Assembly: GCF_017916325.1 (NCBI RefSeq)
Contig: NC_090139.1
Location: forward strand, 186,001-250,000
Direction of reading: 5' to 3'
Source of the DNA: Leishmania martiniquensis
Taxonomy: Eukaryota; Euglenozoa; Kinetoplastea; Trypanosomatida; Trypanosomatidae
DNA length: 64,000 nt
Below, piece after piece: positions 31,101-39,142 of the stretch. The notes under the pieces were generated by a model, which was given only the letters and a program-made list of their open reading frames with translations, searched no databases and was not told the origin of the DNA. The translations under genes and the position numbers were made by a program. The first letter of the stretch is position 1, and every line of letters begins with the position of its first letter.

Positions 31101-32901
31101 CGCCGCCGCGGTCGTTGGCGCCCATGCCTGCCTCGACCCTTGACGAAGAGGAGAGCAGCAGAAGATAGGGCTGGATGGCGGCGGTGCTGCCGACCAGGAA
31201 GCCGGTGCTTTCCACCCGGTGTGAGGCGAGCAGCTGGGCAGGCGGCTTACCCGACGGGGCGTGCCGTCGCCGCTGCTCAAAGGGGCGCCGCAGCAGCGTC
31301 TGCAGAAGCCCGGTCACGGCCGCCAGATGTGGCGGGAGGTATGGGACGAGCGGGGACACCCACGTGAGCGGACTCAGCAACGCCGGCAAGCTGACAACAC
31401 ATGCGGACGCGTGCTGCGGAGTGGCACCGAGCACGACCACCCGCGCCTCCTGCATCAGGAGCGACTGCAGGACATGCAAAGCATCTTCGTTGAAGCTTAG
31501 CAAGAGGGGCGCCAACGGCACGTCCGCGTGGGGGTAGAGCATGTCGAGAGGGCGGCGAAAGGTCAGCAAACTCGGTGCAGGGGACGTGAGTGAGCGTGAG
31601 GCCGTGGGGCCACCGCGACCACCACCGTCTTCGCTGCTGCGTTGGAGCGCCAGCTGCACGGTGAAGGCGTCCCCAGGCAACGTGCGACTGCTGACAGAGC
31701 CACAGGTGAGCAGCTCCTTCGCCAGAGGCCGCACGACTTCCTCCTGTAGTGCGTCGTCCAGGAGCGCTGTGTAGACACCGGGGGCAAGGGGGGCGCTTGC
31801 CGACGATGCCACGGTGGACCCGACACGCTCGTTATACACACGCTGAGCGACGTAGCTCATGGCCGAGACTGCCTCGTGGGTGAGGGCGCGCATGAAGTTG
31901 TACACCGGCGCGTCACTCAGGACACACCACATGAGTATACTCGCCTCCTCGCCGCCGTTGTCACGCAGCGAGGCCTCCGAGAGTTGACGGTCCATAGAGG
32001 CCACAGCCGCTGCCACCGCAGCTGCCTCGCCGCCTCTGCCACTGCCGGTGAACACGTCGCCCTCGAGCATAAATGTGTAGCCATGCATGTAGCCACTGTC
32101 CTCGCCGTCACCAGGACCCAGCGCTGCTGCCGCTGCGTTGGCAGAGAGAGCACGGCTGGAGGGTGAGCGGGTGGCGCTTGCGTAGTGCACGATGTCGGTG
32201 TACCGCATCGGACCGCCACAAAACTTTGGCTCAGTTGGCGATGCGGTGCCGACTCCATCACAGCAGCGCACCGCCTGCGTTCTGCACCACTGCACGAACG
32301 GCGGTGATGGCACCGTCACGTAGCAGCCCTCCGCAGAGACGGGCAGGAAGCACCACGGGTTTAGCTGCGGGCTGTGCGGGGTGATGGTGCTGCAGCATGC
32401 CGCGTCCTCAGCAAAGCTTGCCGTCGCAGCCGCGACAACACCTTGCAGTTGGCTGTAGTCAACGTCGTTGCTGCTGTTGCTGCTGCTACGCAATGCGGGG
32501 GTGTCCTCGGCCGAAGCGCTAGCCGCTGCTGCCCGCGTGAGCTTCACAGATGTCCGCACGACGCTGGTCTGCAGTTGGCGCAGCCTTACTCGCTGTGCCA
32601 GGCGTTCAGCCGCAAGAGAGCTGAGCAAGCCATGTAGCGAGGGATATGCTTCCAGGAACTGTGCCTCTTCTTCTGGTGTGGTTGTCAATGGTCGCAGCGG
32701 CGACGCGGAGGCCGATGGCGTCTCTTGCGCGAAATGTGAGACGATGCGCAGCGTTGGCAGCATCAGAGCCGCCTCCCGTGCCGATGGTATTGGTGAAGCA
32801 GACGGCGACAGGTCAACGTGCACCGCGGCACGGAGTAGGAGGAGGCGCGTGACGAGCGGAACGCCGTCGCCGCGGCCAATTCCACCTGGCCGGTCAAACA
32901 T
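28165..32901 (-). CDS. DENN-domain protein, candidate Rab guanine-nucleotide exchange factor (1578 aa)
   Basis: DENN proteins act as GEFs for Rab GTPases in membrane trafficking. An upstream-DENN-like region lies at about residues 270-350 (MHGYTFMLEGDVF; SILMWCVLSDAP). The central DENN core is at about 450-585, with the typical LQSLLMQEARVVVLG followed by LSPLTWVSPLVPYLP and FLVGSTAAI. A downstream-DENN-like part follows at about 710-945 and ends in SQTHLFKQF. Gly/Ala/Ser-rich inserts interrupt the modules, and the last ~500 residues are disordered. They end with DDLFAGM and a terminal LTLDDFF, which resemble clathrin-adaptor binding motifs. The start is Met at 32901: a pyrimidine tract and AG end only 12 nt upstream, so the open frame extending to 33567 is not on the mRNA. 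The family call is good; the substrate Rab is unknown. Confidence 0.85.
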   Translation of the reverse strand: MFDRPGGIGRGDGVPLVTRLLLLRAAVHVDLSPSASPIPSAREAALMLPTLRIVSHFAQETPSASASPLRPLTTTPEEEAQFLEAYPSLHGLLSSLAAERLAQRVRLRQLQTSVVRTSVKLTRAAAASASAEDTPALRSSSNSSNDVDYSQLQGVVAAATASFAEDAACCSTITPHSPQLNPWCFLPVSAEGCYVTVPSPPFVQWCRTQAVRCCDGVGTASPTEPKFCGGPMRYTDIVHYASATRSPSSRALSANAAAAALGPGDGEDSGYMHGYTFMLEGDVFTGSGRGGEAAAVAAAVASMDRQLSEASLRDNGGEEASILMWCVLSDAPVYNFMRALTHEAVSAMSYVAQRVYNERVGSTVASSASAPLAPGVYTALLDDALQEEVVRPLAKELLTCGSVSSRTLPGDAFTVQLALQRSSEDGGGRGGPTASRSLTSPAPSLLTFRRPLDMLYPHADVPLAPLLLSFNEDALHVLQSLLMQEARVVVLGATPQHASACVVSLPALLSPLTWVSPLVPYLPPHLAAVTGLLQTLLRRPFEQRRRHAPSGKPPAQLLASHRVESTGFLVGSTAAIQPYLLLLSSSSRVEAGMGANDRGGGEERATRVWIADARTGCIGVCPEEPVARFSRADSLPSANSSDGSAETAAAASTALGAWATPAHVDLRQIAPHCCERDGSRSDAALYGAARNRLRAATESNVMDAAPLDLLPAFSDDLRHLLRRVVSVDKRRLFRHCLEAMAQHTQARLEGLESLAARLTRGLRLETGAASIGRSLSTDSTFHDVLESRSSCSGAEEWDEELTENHASEGGIAALRATTVTLTQSFSKSFASAAASSAMSFAATTAPQFPVLPPHELWQLQVEWFDYMVRRFTGAYRRGLTTTMTAAGGGLGSRSSSAGGSGQCRAPTIESSLFLVPGMDQRHALAKRVSQTHLFKQFECAVLAAEIVGLRRVLSRSADARAGGAQPLHSCDGGAEVHPLLANVRSLALFALWLSRARLHYAELYTDLASVDAVGLVHTAMVMRWFAKRPGSSALVSVPGAIQLLAGGYSDSGAGEEAEAATTRAAYRGRGPDAHGGGGGALRGLLSKVAKKVKDSLNSDGGGRGRARGVEAVYLPAAVACLHTFRAPPFSQLPKAPTLSAIPTYAKDPLTKRRGDAASSTSGRCGRHVRRRHRTAAQAPLSGYASLPPRAEWARQQEQQRRIALDTEFTLQDCVNVVQAAGPGGGGGGSGGGGYDVSGVGVYGGGSAYVSGLGLTSATPDAIARTGGDAKDGRANVGMSASAQQRDAYMRAASEASLYICHALPLDIVHEFSAYEPLLCPVPPGRAQSSSAGTSGDALEVGSAAAYLRVGSLCPTYASVWCEGEARMMGASVEQPHPRPTKTSTSAAASPASSAQSQPQPPRVAYPVPPPLWGAFTSGVPQDYPSATPAAPNGRRDGDAPLHQAVSACASTPASLLWSNATGPLAVHSASDSPSLHGSATLVTGTNGSGTWSGGGGWSSGAPPMMMLEATEALPPHRGFAPSSTATAVAAPDPRTLMDDLFAGMPTHPAVDTATAERGSQRQPSTEAAHRPLTLDDFF

Positions 32902-32913
32902 TTTTGAAAGCAG

Positions 32914-32932
32914 CTGAAAAAAAAGAGAGAGG
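32914..32932 (-). promoter_or_regulatory. Trans-splice acceptor immediately before DENN start
   Basis: The minus strand reads CTCTCTTTTTTTTCAG, a textbook pyrimidine tract plus AG, with the AG at 32914-32915. The ATG at 32901 follows after a 12-nt leader. This decides the start of the DENN gene. Confidence 0.7.
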
Positions 32933-34303
32933 CAAGATGCGTCGCAACAGCGCAGAGGCATACACACTTGTGCGCGCACGTAGCGACCGCAATATTGCCA
33001 GCACGACTTGATCAGGTGTGTCGGCACGCGCATGTAACGCGCGCGTGCGCCTCCGTGCCGTTCGGCGCGGACCGCCTCCGGCTCGATTGCGTATCCGTCG
33101 AGAATAGGGGCACGAATGTACTGTATCACCGCTGCTGCTGATCTTCCTCTCCCCTCCGGAGGGCGTATCGCTGTGCACCCACGCAAGATAAGCGGAGGCC
33201 AGAGATGAGAAGAGGAGAGGAAGGAGTTGTATGCTTGTGTGTATGTGCGCGCGCGATGCACACATGAGCAGCGGCAGCAGGCTGCGGGCAAAGGGGAGCT
33301 GAAGGAGAAGAAAGCGGGAGAAAGGGGTGCGCGGCAGCGACAAGCGAGATAGGGTGAGATGCAGAACGAGTACCAGGAGCGATTAGTGAAAAGCGGTGGG
33401 AGGTGCGTGTGTGTGTGTGTAGTCAGCGTACGGACACGGATGTGGCGGACGCCAGACGCCTCTTGTGCCCAGCTCGCTCGCGTGCTTACATATCCTTCAG
33501 GAGCCGTTGGCCGGAGGGGGGAAGGGGAGACACATGCACACACACACACACACACGCCTGCGCGCATGGCTCAGGGAGGCGCACGTGCCCGTGAATCTTC
33601 GCTCTCTTCTGCTTGGCACAGTCCTCCTCCCTCCCTCCCTCCCTCCGAGGGAGGGAGACGGGATGGCGTTTAACAGCGCTAGGTTTCGTTGTCGCGAAGC
33701 CACAGAGGCCAGTCGCGGCGCTGTCCTCATGGCGTCCTTACCTCTTCGGTCGAGCAGGCATGGTGTGACGAAGAAGAACGGCGATGATGGCGTTCCTGAG
33801 CGGTTCGGCGGGTTGCAGGGTGATTTGGGATGCAAGGGGTGAGGGGGGAGAGGAAGGGGAGGAGTCCAAGAGGGTGGAAGGGTCGAGGAAAAGCGAGAAC
33901 GCGCGCGCATCGCCTTCTCTGCCATGCGCTGCGTGGACTCCAGCGGATAAGTTGCCGTTACCATTTTTATCTGCGCCCTCTCCGGTTCGCGCGCTCGAGA
34001 CCGCCTGCCCTGCGTTTTCGCACGTGTGCTGAGCGGTTTCTGTGCTGGCGGTGCCACGGGTCTCCTTCGCTTGAGGTTATGGTACGATGCGTCGACAGTG
34101 GTGGACGCCCTCCCCTCCCCCACCCCCTCGCGTAGGCAATCCCGTCCCTGCTCAGATGCGCAGGAAGGGGAGGGAGGCGGCGGCGTAACGGAGCGGTTCG
34201 GCGATCAGCTCCCTCCCCGCCCACCCACTGCGAAATAGCGAAAAAAAAAAGATTAAGAAACACACCGACAGACAAGCGGGCGCACGCACCCTGAAGTGAA
34301 AGA

Positions 34304-34354
34304 GTCGGTGTGTGTGTGTGTGTGTGTGTGCATAGCTTCATATATATATATATT
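34304..34354. repeat. Compound microsatellite (GT)n ... (TA)n
   Basis: A GT run of about 13 repeats ends near 34331 and is followed after ~8 bp by a TA run ending near 34354. It lies in the 3' region of spermidine synthase (stop at 34674). Confidence 0.85.
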
Positions 34355-34673
34355 TATGCCCTTATACACACAGCCGAGCATTCAGTGACATGATATGAGC
34401 CTATGCGGCGTCGCCATAAGAGACAGCGAGACAGGGTGGTGGTGGTGGCGAAGTGGTGTAAGCTAGCGGGTGGCAGTGAAAAGGGACGCGGAGCTGAGGT
34501 GCTGAGGAAGCTATCGACAGGCGAGGTGGGCGGGTGAGTGGTGCGCAGCACAACGACACGGTGCGCTTGCCACATCTCCGACCGCCCCGTCCACCTATGT
34601 CTTCAACTGCCTCGCTAGAATCTGCAGCCCCCACCCCCTCCTATTTTCTTTCTCCCCCCTCTCTTCCACTTCT

Positions 34674-35576
34674 TCACTCGTTGAGGTGCGCCGCGAAGCG
34701 CGGCAGCACGAAGGCTGCCTTGTGCATGTCACTGCTGTAATACTTGAGCTTGTCGGCGAACCCAAGCGACTCCACCGGCCTCATCGGCACTGTCACATCC
34801 GTGTCGGGCGAGGTGGCACAGATAAGCGTGCCGATGCTGCCACACGGGTAGGTGGGGGTGTAGATCATCGCGTACTTGACCGAGGCAAAGCCAATGTCTT
34901 CTTTCAGGAAGCCCATCATCTTCTCGATCAGCGGGCGGTGCAGCCAGACAGACTCGCCTTGGTTGCATACAATACCGCGGGGCCGCAGAATGCGGCGCAC
35001 GTCCTTGTAGAACGCCGCGCCGAACAGCTTCGACGCCGGCCCCTCCGGGTCCGTTGTGTCGATGATGACGACATCGTAGGTGCTATCTGGCGCGTTCTTC
35101 ACGAAGGCGGCACCGTCGCCAACGATCGCCGTCACGCATGGGTTCGCGAAGCCGCACGCGATCTGCGGGAAGTGTAGCTTGCTCTGCTCAACCACCTCGC
35201 CATCGATGTCAACGAGATCGATAGACTGCACAATGCGGTCTTCTTCGCTCTTATGGCGCAGCACCTCGCGCACGACACCGCCGTCGCCGCCGCCGATGAC
35301 GAGCACGCGTTCCGGCTTGTGGTGGCACGTCAGTGACAGGTTTGCCAGCATTTCATGATATACGAACTCATCGTAGTCAGTGAATTGAATTGCACCGTCA
35401 AGGGTCATAACAGTGCCCCATGGCCCCTTCGGATCGGACTCGAACACGGTCAAATGCTGGAACTCGGTGGAACGGTCGTACAGAACCTTTTCCACTTTGA
35501 GCCCCTGACCTTGCCCAGGCCACATGCTGCTCTCCTCACGGAACCACCCGTCAGGTAGGAGACCGGGACCCGGCAT
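34674..35576 (-). CDS. SPDSYN: Spermidine synthase (300 aa)
   Basis: Transfers the aminopropyl group of decarboxylated S-adenosylmethionine to putrescine, giving spermidine. In trypanosomatids spermidine feeds trypanothione and hypusine synthesis. The N-terminal beta domain (residues 1-~75) includes GWFREESSMWPGQG and the substrate-pocket DYDEFVYHEM. The Rossmann core has the nucleotide motif GGGDGG (95-100), the DIDG acidic loop (123-126) and the catalytic DTTDPEGPA (173-181, with Asp173 and Asp176). All expected active-site residues seen are present, and the length is standard for the family. The in-frame extension to an ATG at 35900 is low-complexity leader; Met at 35576 begins the conserved MPGPGLLPDGWF. 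It is single-copy here, and a cytosolic enzyme is expected. Confidence 0.97.
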   Translation of the reverse strand: MPGPGLLPDGWFREESSMWPGQGQGLKVEKVLYDRSTEFQHLTVFESDPKGPWGTVMTLDGAIQFTDYDEFVYHEMLANLSLTCHHKPERVLVIGGGDGGVVREVLRHKSEEDRIVQSIDLVDIDGEVVEQSKLHFPQIACGFANPCVTAIVGDGAAFVKNAPDSTYDVVIIDTTDPEGPASKLFGAAFYKDVRRILRPRGIVCNQGESVWLHRPLIEKMMGFLKEDIGFASVKYAMIYTPTYPCGSIGTLICATSPDTDVTVPMRPVESLGFADKLKYYSSDMHKAAFVLPRFAAHLNE

Positions 35577-37542
35577 TTCCACTTGTGTGCGCCTTTGTGT
35601 GAGTGTGAGTGTGTGTGTGTGTTCGCGAGTCGCTAGCGCCTGAGCACGGCGTCTGATGTGCACTGGATGGCTGCGTTGCCGTGTGTGCGTGACTCGAGAC
35701 GAACAGGAAAGGGTGCGAGAGTGGGAGAGAGGGCGAGGGGATAGCGGTACACACACTGGCGGGTCTGAACGACTCACAAGTACGTTCAACGGGCACAAGA
35801 GGGCGCACAAGCAACGCGCGCTTGCATGTGCGCGCCTATCCATCTTCCTATTGCGCCCTCCACCCCCCTTAGCCAAAGGCTTACACTGTTGCTTCACCAT
35901 CGACTAAATGCGGAAGAGACGGCAGAACGGAGCATGCACACACACACACACATACTTACAGTCCTGCTGCTTTGTGCGCCGCCCAGGGATTCGCGCTCTC
36001 CAGCGTACTCGCACGAAAGGCCGTATCCACCGCGTCACGCTCAGCTCAACTTTGCTGCTTCGGTGTGGGCACCGCTGTCGTAGTGAGGGCGACTGCGCTT
36101 GATATGGGGCGATCTGTCGCGCGCCTTCCTCCACCTCTGCCTCCGGCTGCGCTCGCGGGGCGGACAACTCATGCGGCAGGACGCAGCGTCAGCGCCTCTC
36201 CCATTGACGCAGGAATCAGTTCGCCGCTATGGCCCCTCCTTCCGAGAAAAAACAAAAGCAGCTTCCGATGCAGTCCTTCGACCATCGACGCCACCCCCCC
36301 TCCCCCAACCAAAGCCGCTGGGAGCCCTTTTTGAAGGGGTGAGGGGTGCGCAGTGGCGCTGTGGCCCGCCACCACAGCGATACGGACCCCCCTGCTAAGA
36401 GTCGTGTCCCCCGTCAAAGCCCTCCGTGAAGTGCAGCTGAATGCTGAAATCTTGGTGGGCGCTGAAGACGCTGCCCCACCAGGCACAGAGCCGCGCTCTC
36501 TGAGGGTGGCTGAAACGCCTCCGCCGGGGCTGCTTCTCCGAGCCAGCGCTGTTGCAAGGCCCTTTTCCACACCCCCACGCTCTCCACGAAAGGATGGCGC
36601 GCCGCCCCACTCGCGAGGCATCTGTGAAGATCACAGGACCATTGCCGCTCTCTCTCTCTCGCGCGCGCAGTGGTGCGGCTGTACGAGGTGGCGGCAATGC
36701 CTTTCACCGTCAGCTTTCGACCGATCGCATCGCCGTCTGCCCGCCGCCCCCCCTTCCCTTTCACTTTTGTTCACCTGGGCGAGTACACACCTCGGCATCC
36801 CGCCAAGAGGAAGCAGGTGCTTGCCGCGCTCCGTCTCGCCGTGCGCATCACACATACTACACAGGCGAGAGCCGCTAAACGGACCAACGGCCCCCCTCTT
36901 CGTGAATCGCGACGCTTCCTACACACACCTGCCAGTATTTGTCGAGTCACCCGCAGCAGCGCTCCACCGCATGCGGCAGAGAGGCCCACCCTCCGCAAGG
37001 TGGGGATGCCCGCAGCTTTGCAGCCTCACTGCTCTTTATCACTGCGCCGACGGCACGGCATGAAGTCGCCCCTCGCTTATCCTACACAGCCACGCCCCCA
37101 TCGCTGTGATGATGGCGCTCGAATGATGTGTAGAGTGAAAGAAAGGGTTCGCTGCACCCCCCCCGCTTTCTTCGTCAGTGCGTGGGCTACACACAGCCAC
37201 GCCCCCATCGCGCGCCGGCGGGCAGAGCGCGGTATCTGTGCCGCAGCGGCCAACCGTGCGGCGGCGGCGGCGGCGCACACTGAGGGAAGAGGGGATGGGG
37301 TGAGTCTGTCGTGAACGATGGAGCCGATGCCGGTGGCACCGGAGATCAGCGGAGGCAAGAGGGCATCACCCGCCCCTTCGTCAAGTCGGCACGGCAGCGC
37401 AGGAGGTCGTGTGTGCGCCGCATACCGAACGCACGAGTGCATCCGTTAAGACACCTATTGTGAGCTCATCCGCCTGCCCATCCTCCCCATTTCACGAAGA
37501 GCGCAGCGGCAGAGATGTGGCAGGTGCACACCACGCGGATGC
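35577..37542. other. Intergenic spacer of 2.0 kb
   Basis: Spacer between the 267-aa membrane protein and spermidine synthase. It contains GT repeats near 35603-35620, a CA run near 35937-35952, CT repeats near 36649-36662 and a perfect 20-bp direct repeat at 37085-37104 and 37192-37211. Frames of 100-236 aa on both strands overlap each other and show no domains. Nothing else is supported. Confidence 0.6.
37085..37211. repeat. 20-bp direct repeat pair, 107 bp apart
   Basis: The sequence CACAGCCACGCCCCCATCGC occurs at 37085-37104 and again at 37192-37211. It lies in the 3' region of the 267-aa membrane protein gene on the transcribed strand. Significance is unknown. Confidence 0.8.
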
Positions 37543-38346
37543 TCACTCGGCTAGCACGCTCGCGCGGGCGACTAGCACCAGCAGAGCGATGATACACAGC
37601 AGATTCACGTAGTTGCAGTAGTGGCGCATGCAGCTGAGGTAGCGGTCAAGAGCACAGACAATGAGGCCGCCAATCAGTACGAGCAACATCCCAGCCATGC
37701 CGAGACCGCGAATTTCGTTTGGCGGCTGCATGTTGATGAAGTAGGCGATCTCGAGGCTCAGCGCGACGGAGAGGGTGACAATAATGTTCGTCATCACTTC
37801 GTCCGCCATGACGTCTGGCCTACGGATACGCTCACGGAGCGCCGTTTGGCCAGCCTTGCGACGCTGATCGTTCTTCTGCCAGAACTTGACCCGTTCCGAC
37901 AGCTCCTCCGCATCCCTCGCGAGCTGTTCCGTGCGCGTTTCCGGGTCCGAGACGGCCGCCAGCCACGCCGCTTCCGCCTCGTCCTCGACGCGACGCTGCT
38001 CCTTCACCAGCACGCGACTGCACGCAGCAAGTAGGCTGCTCGCGGAGAAGATGCACAGCACCACCACGAGCATGTCAAGGCTGATCGCCAGCGGTGGGTC
38101 TGTCAGCAGCGCCGCCTCGCGGCTCTGCGTGTGGGCACGACTCTGGCGGCCAAACGCTTGCCAGAGCCCATTGGGGCCGCTTAGCGACCTGCTCCCGGCG
38201 ACTACCACGAGAAAATAGTGACTGACAGCCACGAGTAGCGCACTGAGCAAGGGCTCCGGAGACGCAAAGGCAAACAAAGCAGAGGGGCGACGTGGGTCAG
38301 GGATGTAGACGGGCGCCGTCGGACGCTTGCGCGCGAACCAGCTCAT
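37543..38346 (-). CDS. Polytopic membrane protein, function unknown (267 aa)
   Basis: Not recognised. Five hydrophobic segments are visible at about residues 33-52, 86-110, 187-206, 214-233 and 245-262. A charged helical region at about 112-180, rich in Glu, Arg and Ala and likely coiled, separates segments 2 and 3. The N-terminus (MSWFARKRPTAPVY) is basic and lacks a cleavable signal. The compact size, clean hydrophobic pattern and ordinary codon use make this a convincing gene. The start at 38346 is supported by a pyrimidine tract with AG at 38406-38407, giving a leader of ~59 nt; the open frame further upstream (to 38496) would cross that acceptor. An endomembrane location is likely, but no function can be given. 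Confidence 0.82.
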   Translation of the reverse strand: MSWFARKRPTAPVYIPDPRRPSALFAFASPEPLLSALLVAVSHYFLVVVAGSRSLSGPNGLWQAFGRQSRAHTQSREAALLTDPPLAISLDMLVVVLCIFSASSLLAACSRVLVKEQRRVEDEAEAAWLAAVSDPETRTEQLARDAEELSERVKFWQKNDQRRKAGQTALRERIRRPDVMADEVMTNIIVTLSVALSLEIAYFINMQPPNEIRGLGMAGMLLVLIGGLIVCALDRYLSCMRHYCNYVNLLCIIALLVLVARASVLAE

Positions 38347-39142
38347 CCTCTCTCTTTCAACTATTCCGTGAAGGCTTGCAGGCAGCGAATACCTTGAGGT
38401 GCTTACTCGGCAACGGGTGTGGGGAGTGCAAAAAAAAAAAGTGTGTCTCTGCGAGGGGTGGGTGGGGAGTAGCCGAAGCCAGCGGTGTGGACGCACGCCC
38501 AGGCAGGCAAACTTAAACGTAAACGTGCCGGTAGCGCGAGGGGTGCGGGTAACAAAGAGAGAGAAGGGGGGGTGATGATGGTGGTGTATGGTGAGGACAA
38601 CGGAAGGGGGAGGACAGAAAGGGGCACATGCGTGCGCGCGAGAGGCGCTGTGGAAGGCACGCCCTCGTGAAAGGCAGAAAGGTTCCGCGCCTCCCTTCTC
38701 ATATATTCCCTCGAGTCGCTGGTACAGCCATGGAGCGCGTGCAGCTCGTCACGCAACTGACACTGCAGCTCCTTTGGCGCCTCCGTAAGGGAGGGGAGAG
38801 GCGCACGCCCAATAGTCGCCTCATCAGTTTCTGTTGCTGGGCATCGTTTCACCATCACCGCCACTTACCTCCTCCCTCCCCGTCCTCTCCCCCTCTCTCT
38901 CTGTCTGGGGCACGTATGTGGGATCAGCGAGGGAGGCACACACATATACACATATACGCATGCGTGTGCGCCAATGCAGCCATTTGCTCTGAAACAGCGA
39001 AGGTGAGACGTGCCACAAAAGCCTCCAGCGCAACCGCAGCCACAGGTGGAAGGTAAGCCAAGGCCGACTCCCCAATGCTCCTTGCCCAGTGCTCTCATCA
39101 CCGCGGCGCAGCCGAACACTCGTGTGCGCGCTCTTGCGCCTC
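38347..39142. other. Intergenic spacer
   Basis: Spacer between the giant ankyrin protein and the 267-aa protein. It contains an A11 run at 38430-38440 (T-tract on the transcribed strand), a GGGGGGTGATGATGGTGGT stretch near 38566-38585, CT-rich DNA near 38870-38905 and CATATACAC repeats near 38941-38955. No gene is supported. Confidence 0.65.
38406..38440 (-). promoter_or_regulatory. Trans-splice acceptor for 267-aa membrane protein
   Basis: The minus strand has T11 followed by a C-rich stretch and the first AG at 38406-38407, about 59 nt before the ATG at 38346. Confidence 0.55.

Larger units (their letters stand above)
32902..34673. other. Intergenic spacer with microsatellites
   Basis: Spacer between spermidine synthase and the DENN gene. 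It contains a CA run near 33537-33554, CCTCCCTC repeats next to a GAGGGAGG block near 33627-33660 that form an inverted purine/pyrimidine pair, an A-run near 34240 and a GT plus TA microsatellite near 34304-34354. Frames such as 33497-34123 on the minus strand are low-complexity and not believed. Confidence 0.65.

Noticed and set aside
32902..33567. N-terminal extension of the DENN protein by 222 aa.
   Set aside because: A clear pyrimidine tract plus AG lies between it and the ATG at 32901, so it would not be on the mature mRNA.
33497..34123. Minus-strand 208-aa frame.
   Set aside because: Runs through CA and CCTC repeats and has spacer-like composition.
35577..35900. N-terminal extension of spermidine synthase by 108 aa.
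   Set aside because: Low-complexity, includes GT-repeat translation, and lies before the conserved family N-terminus.
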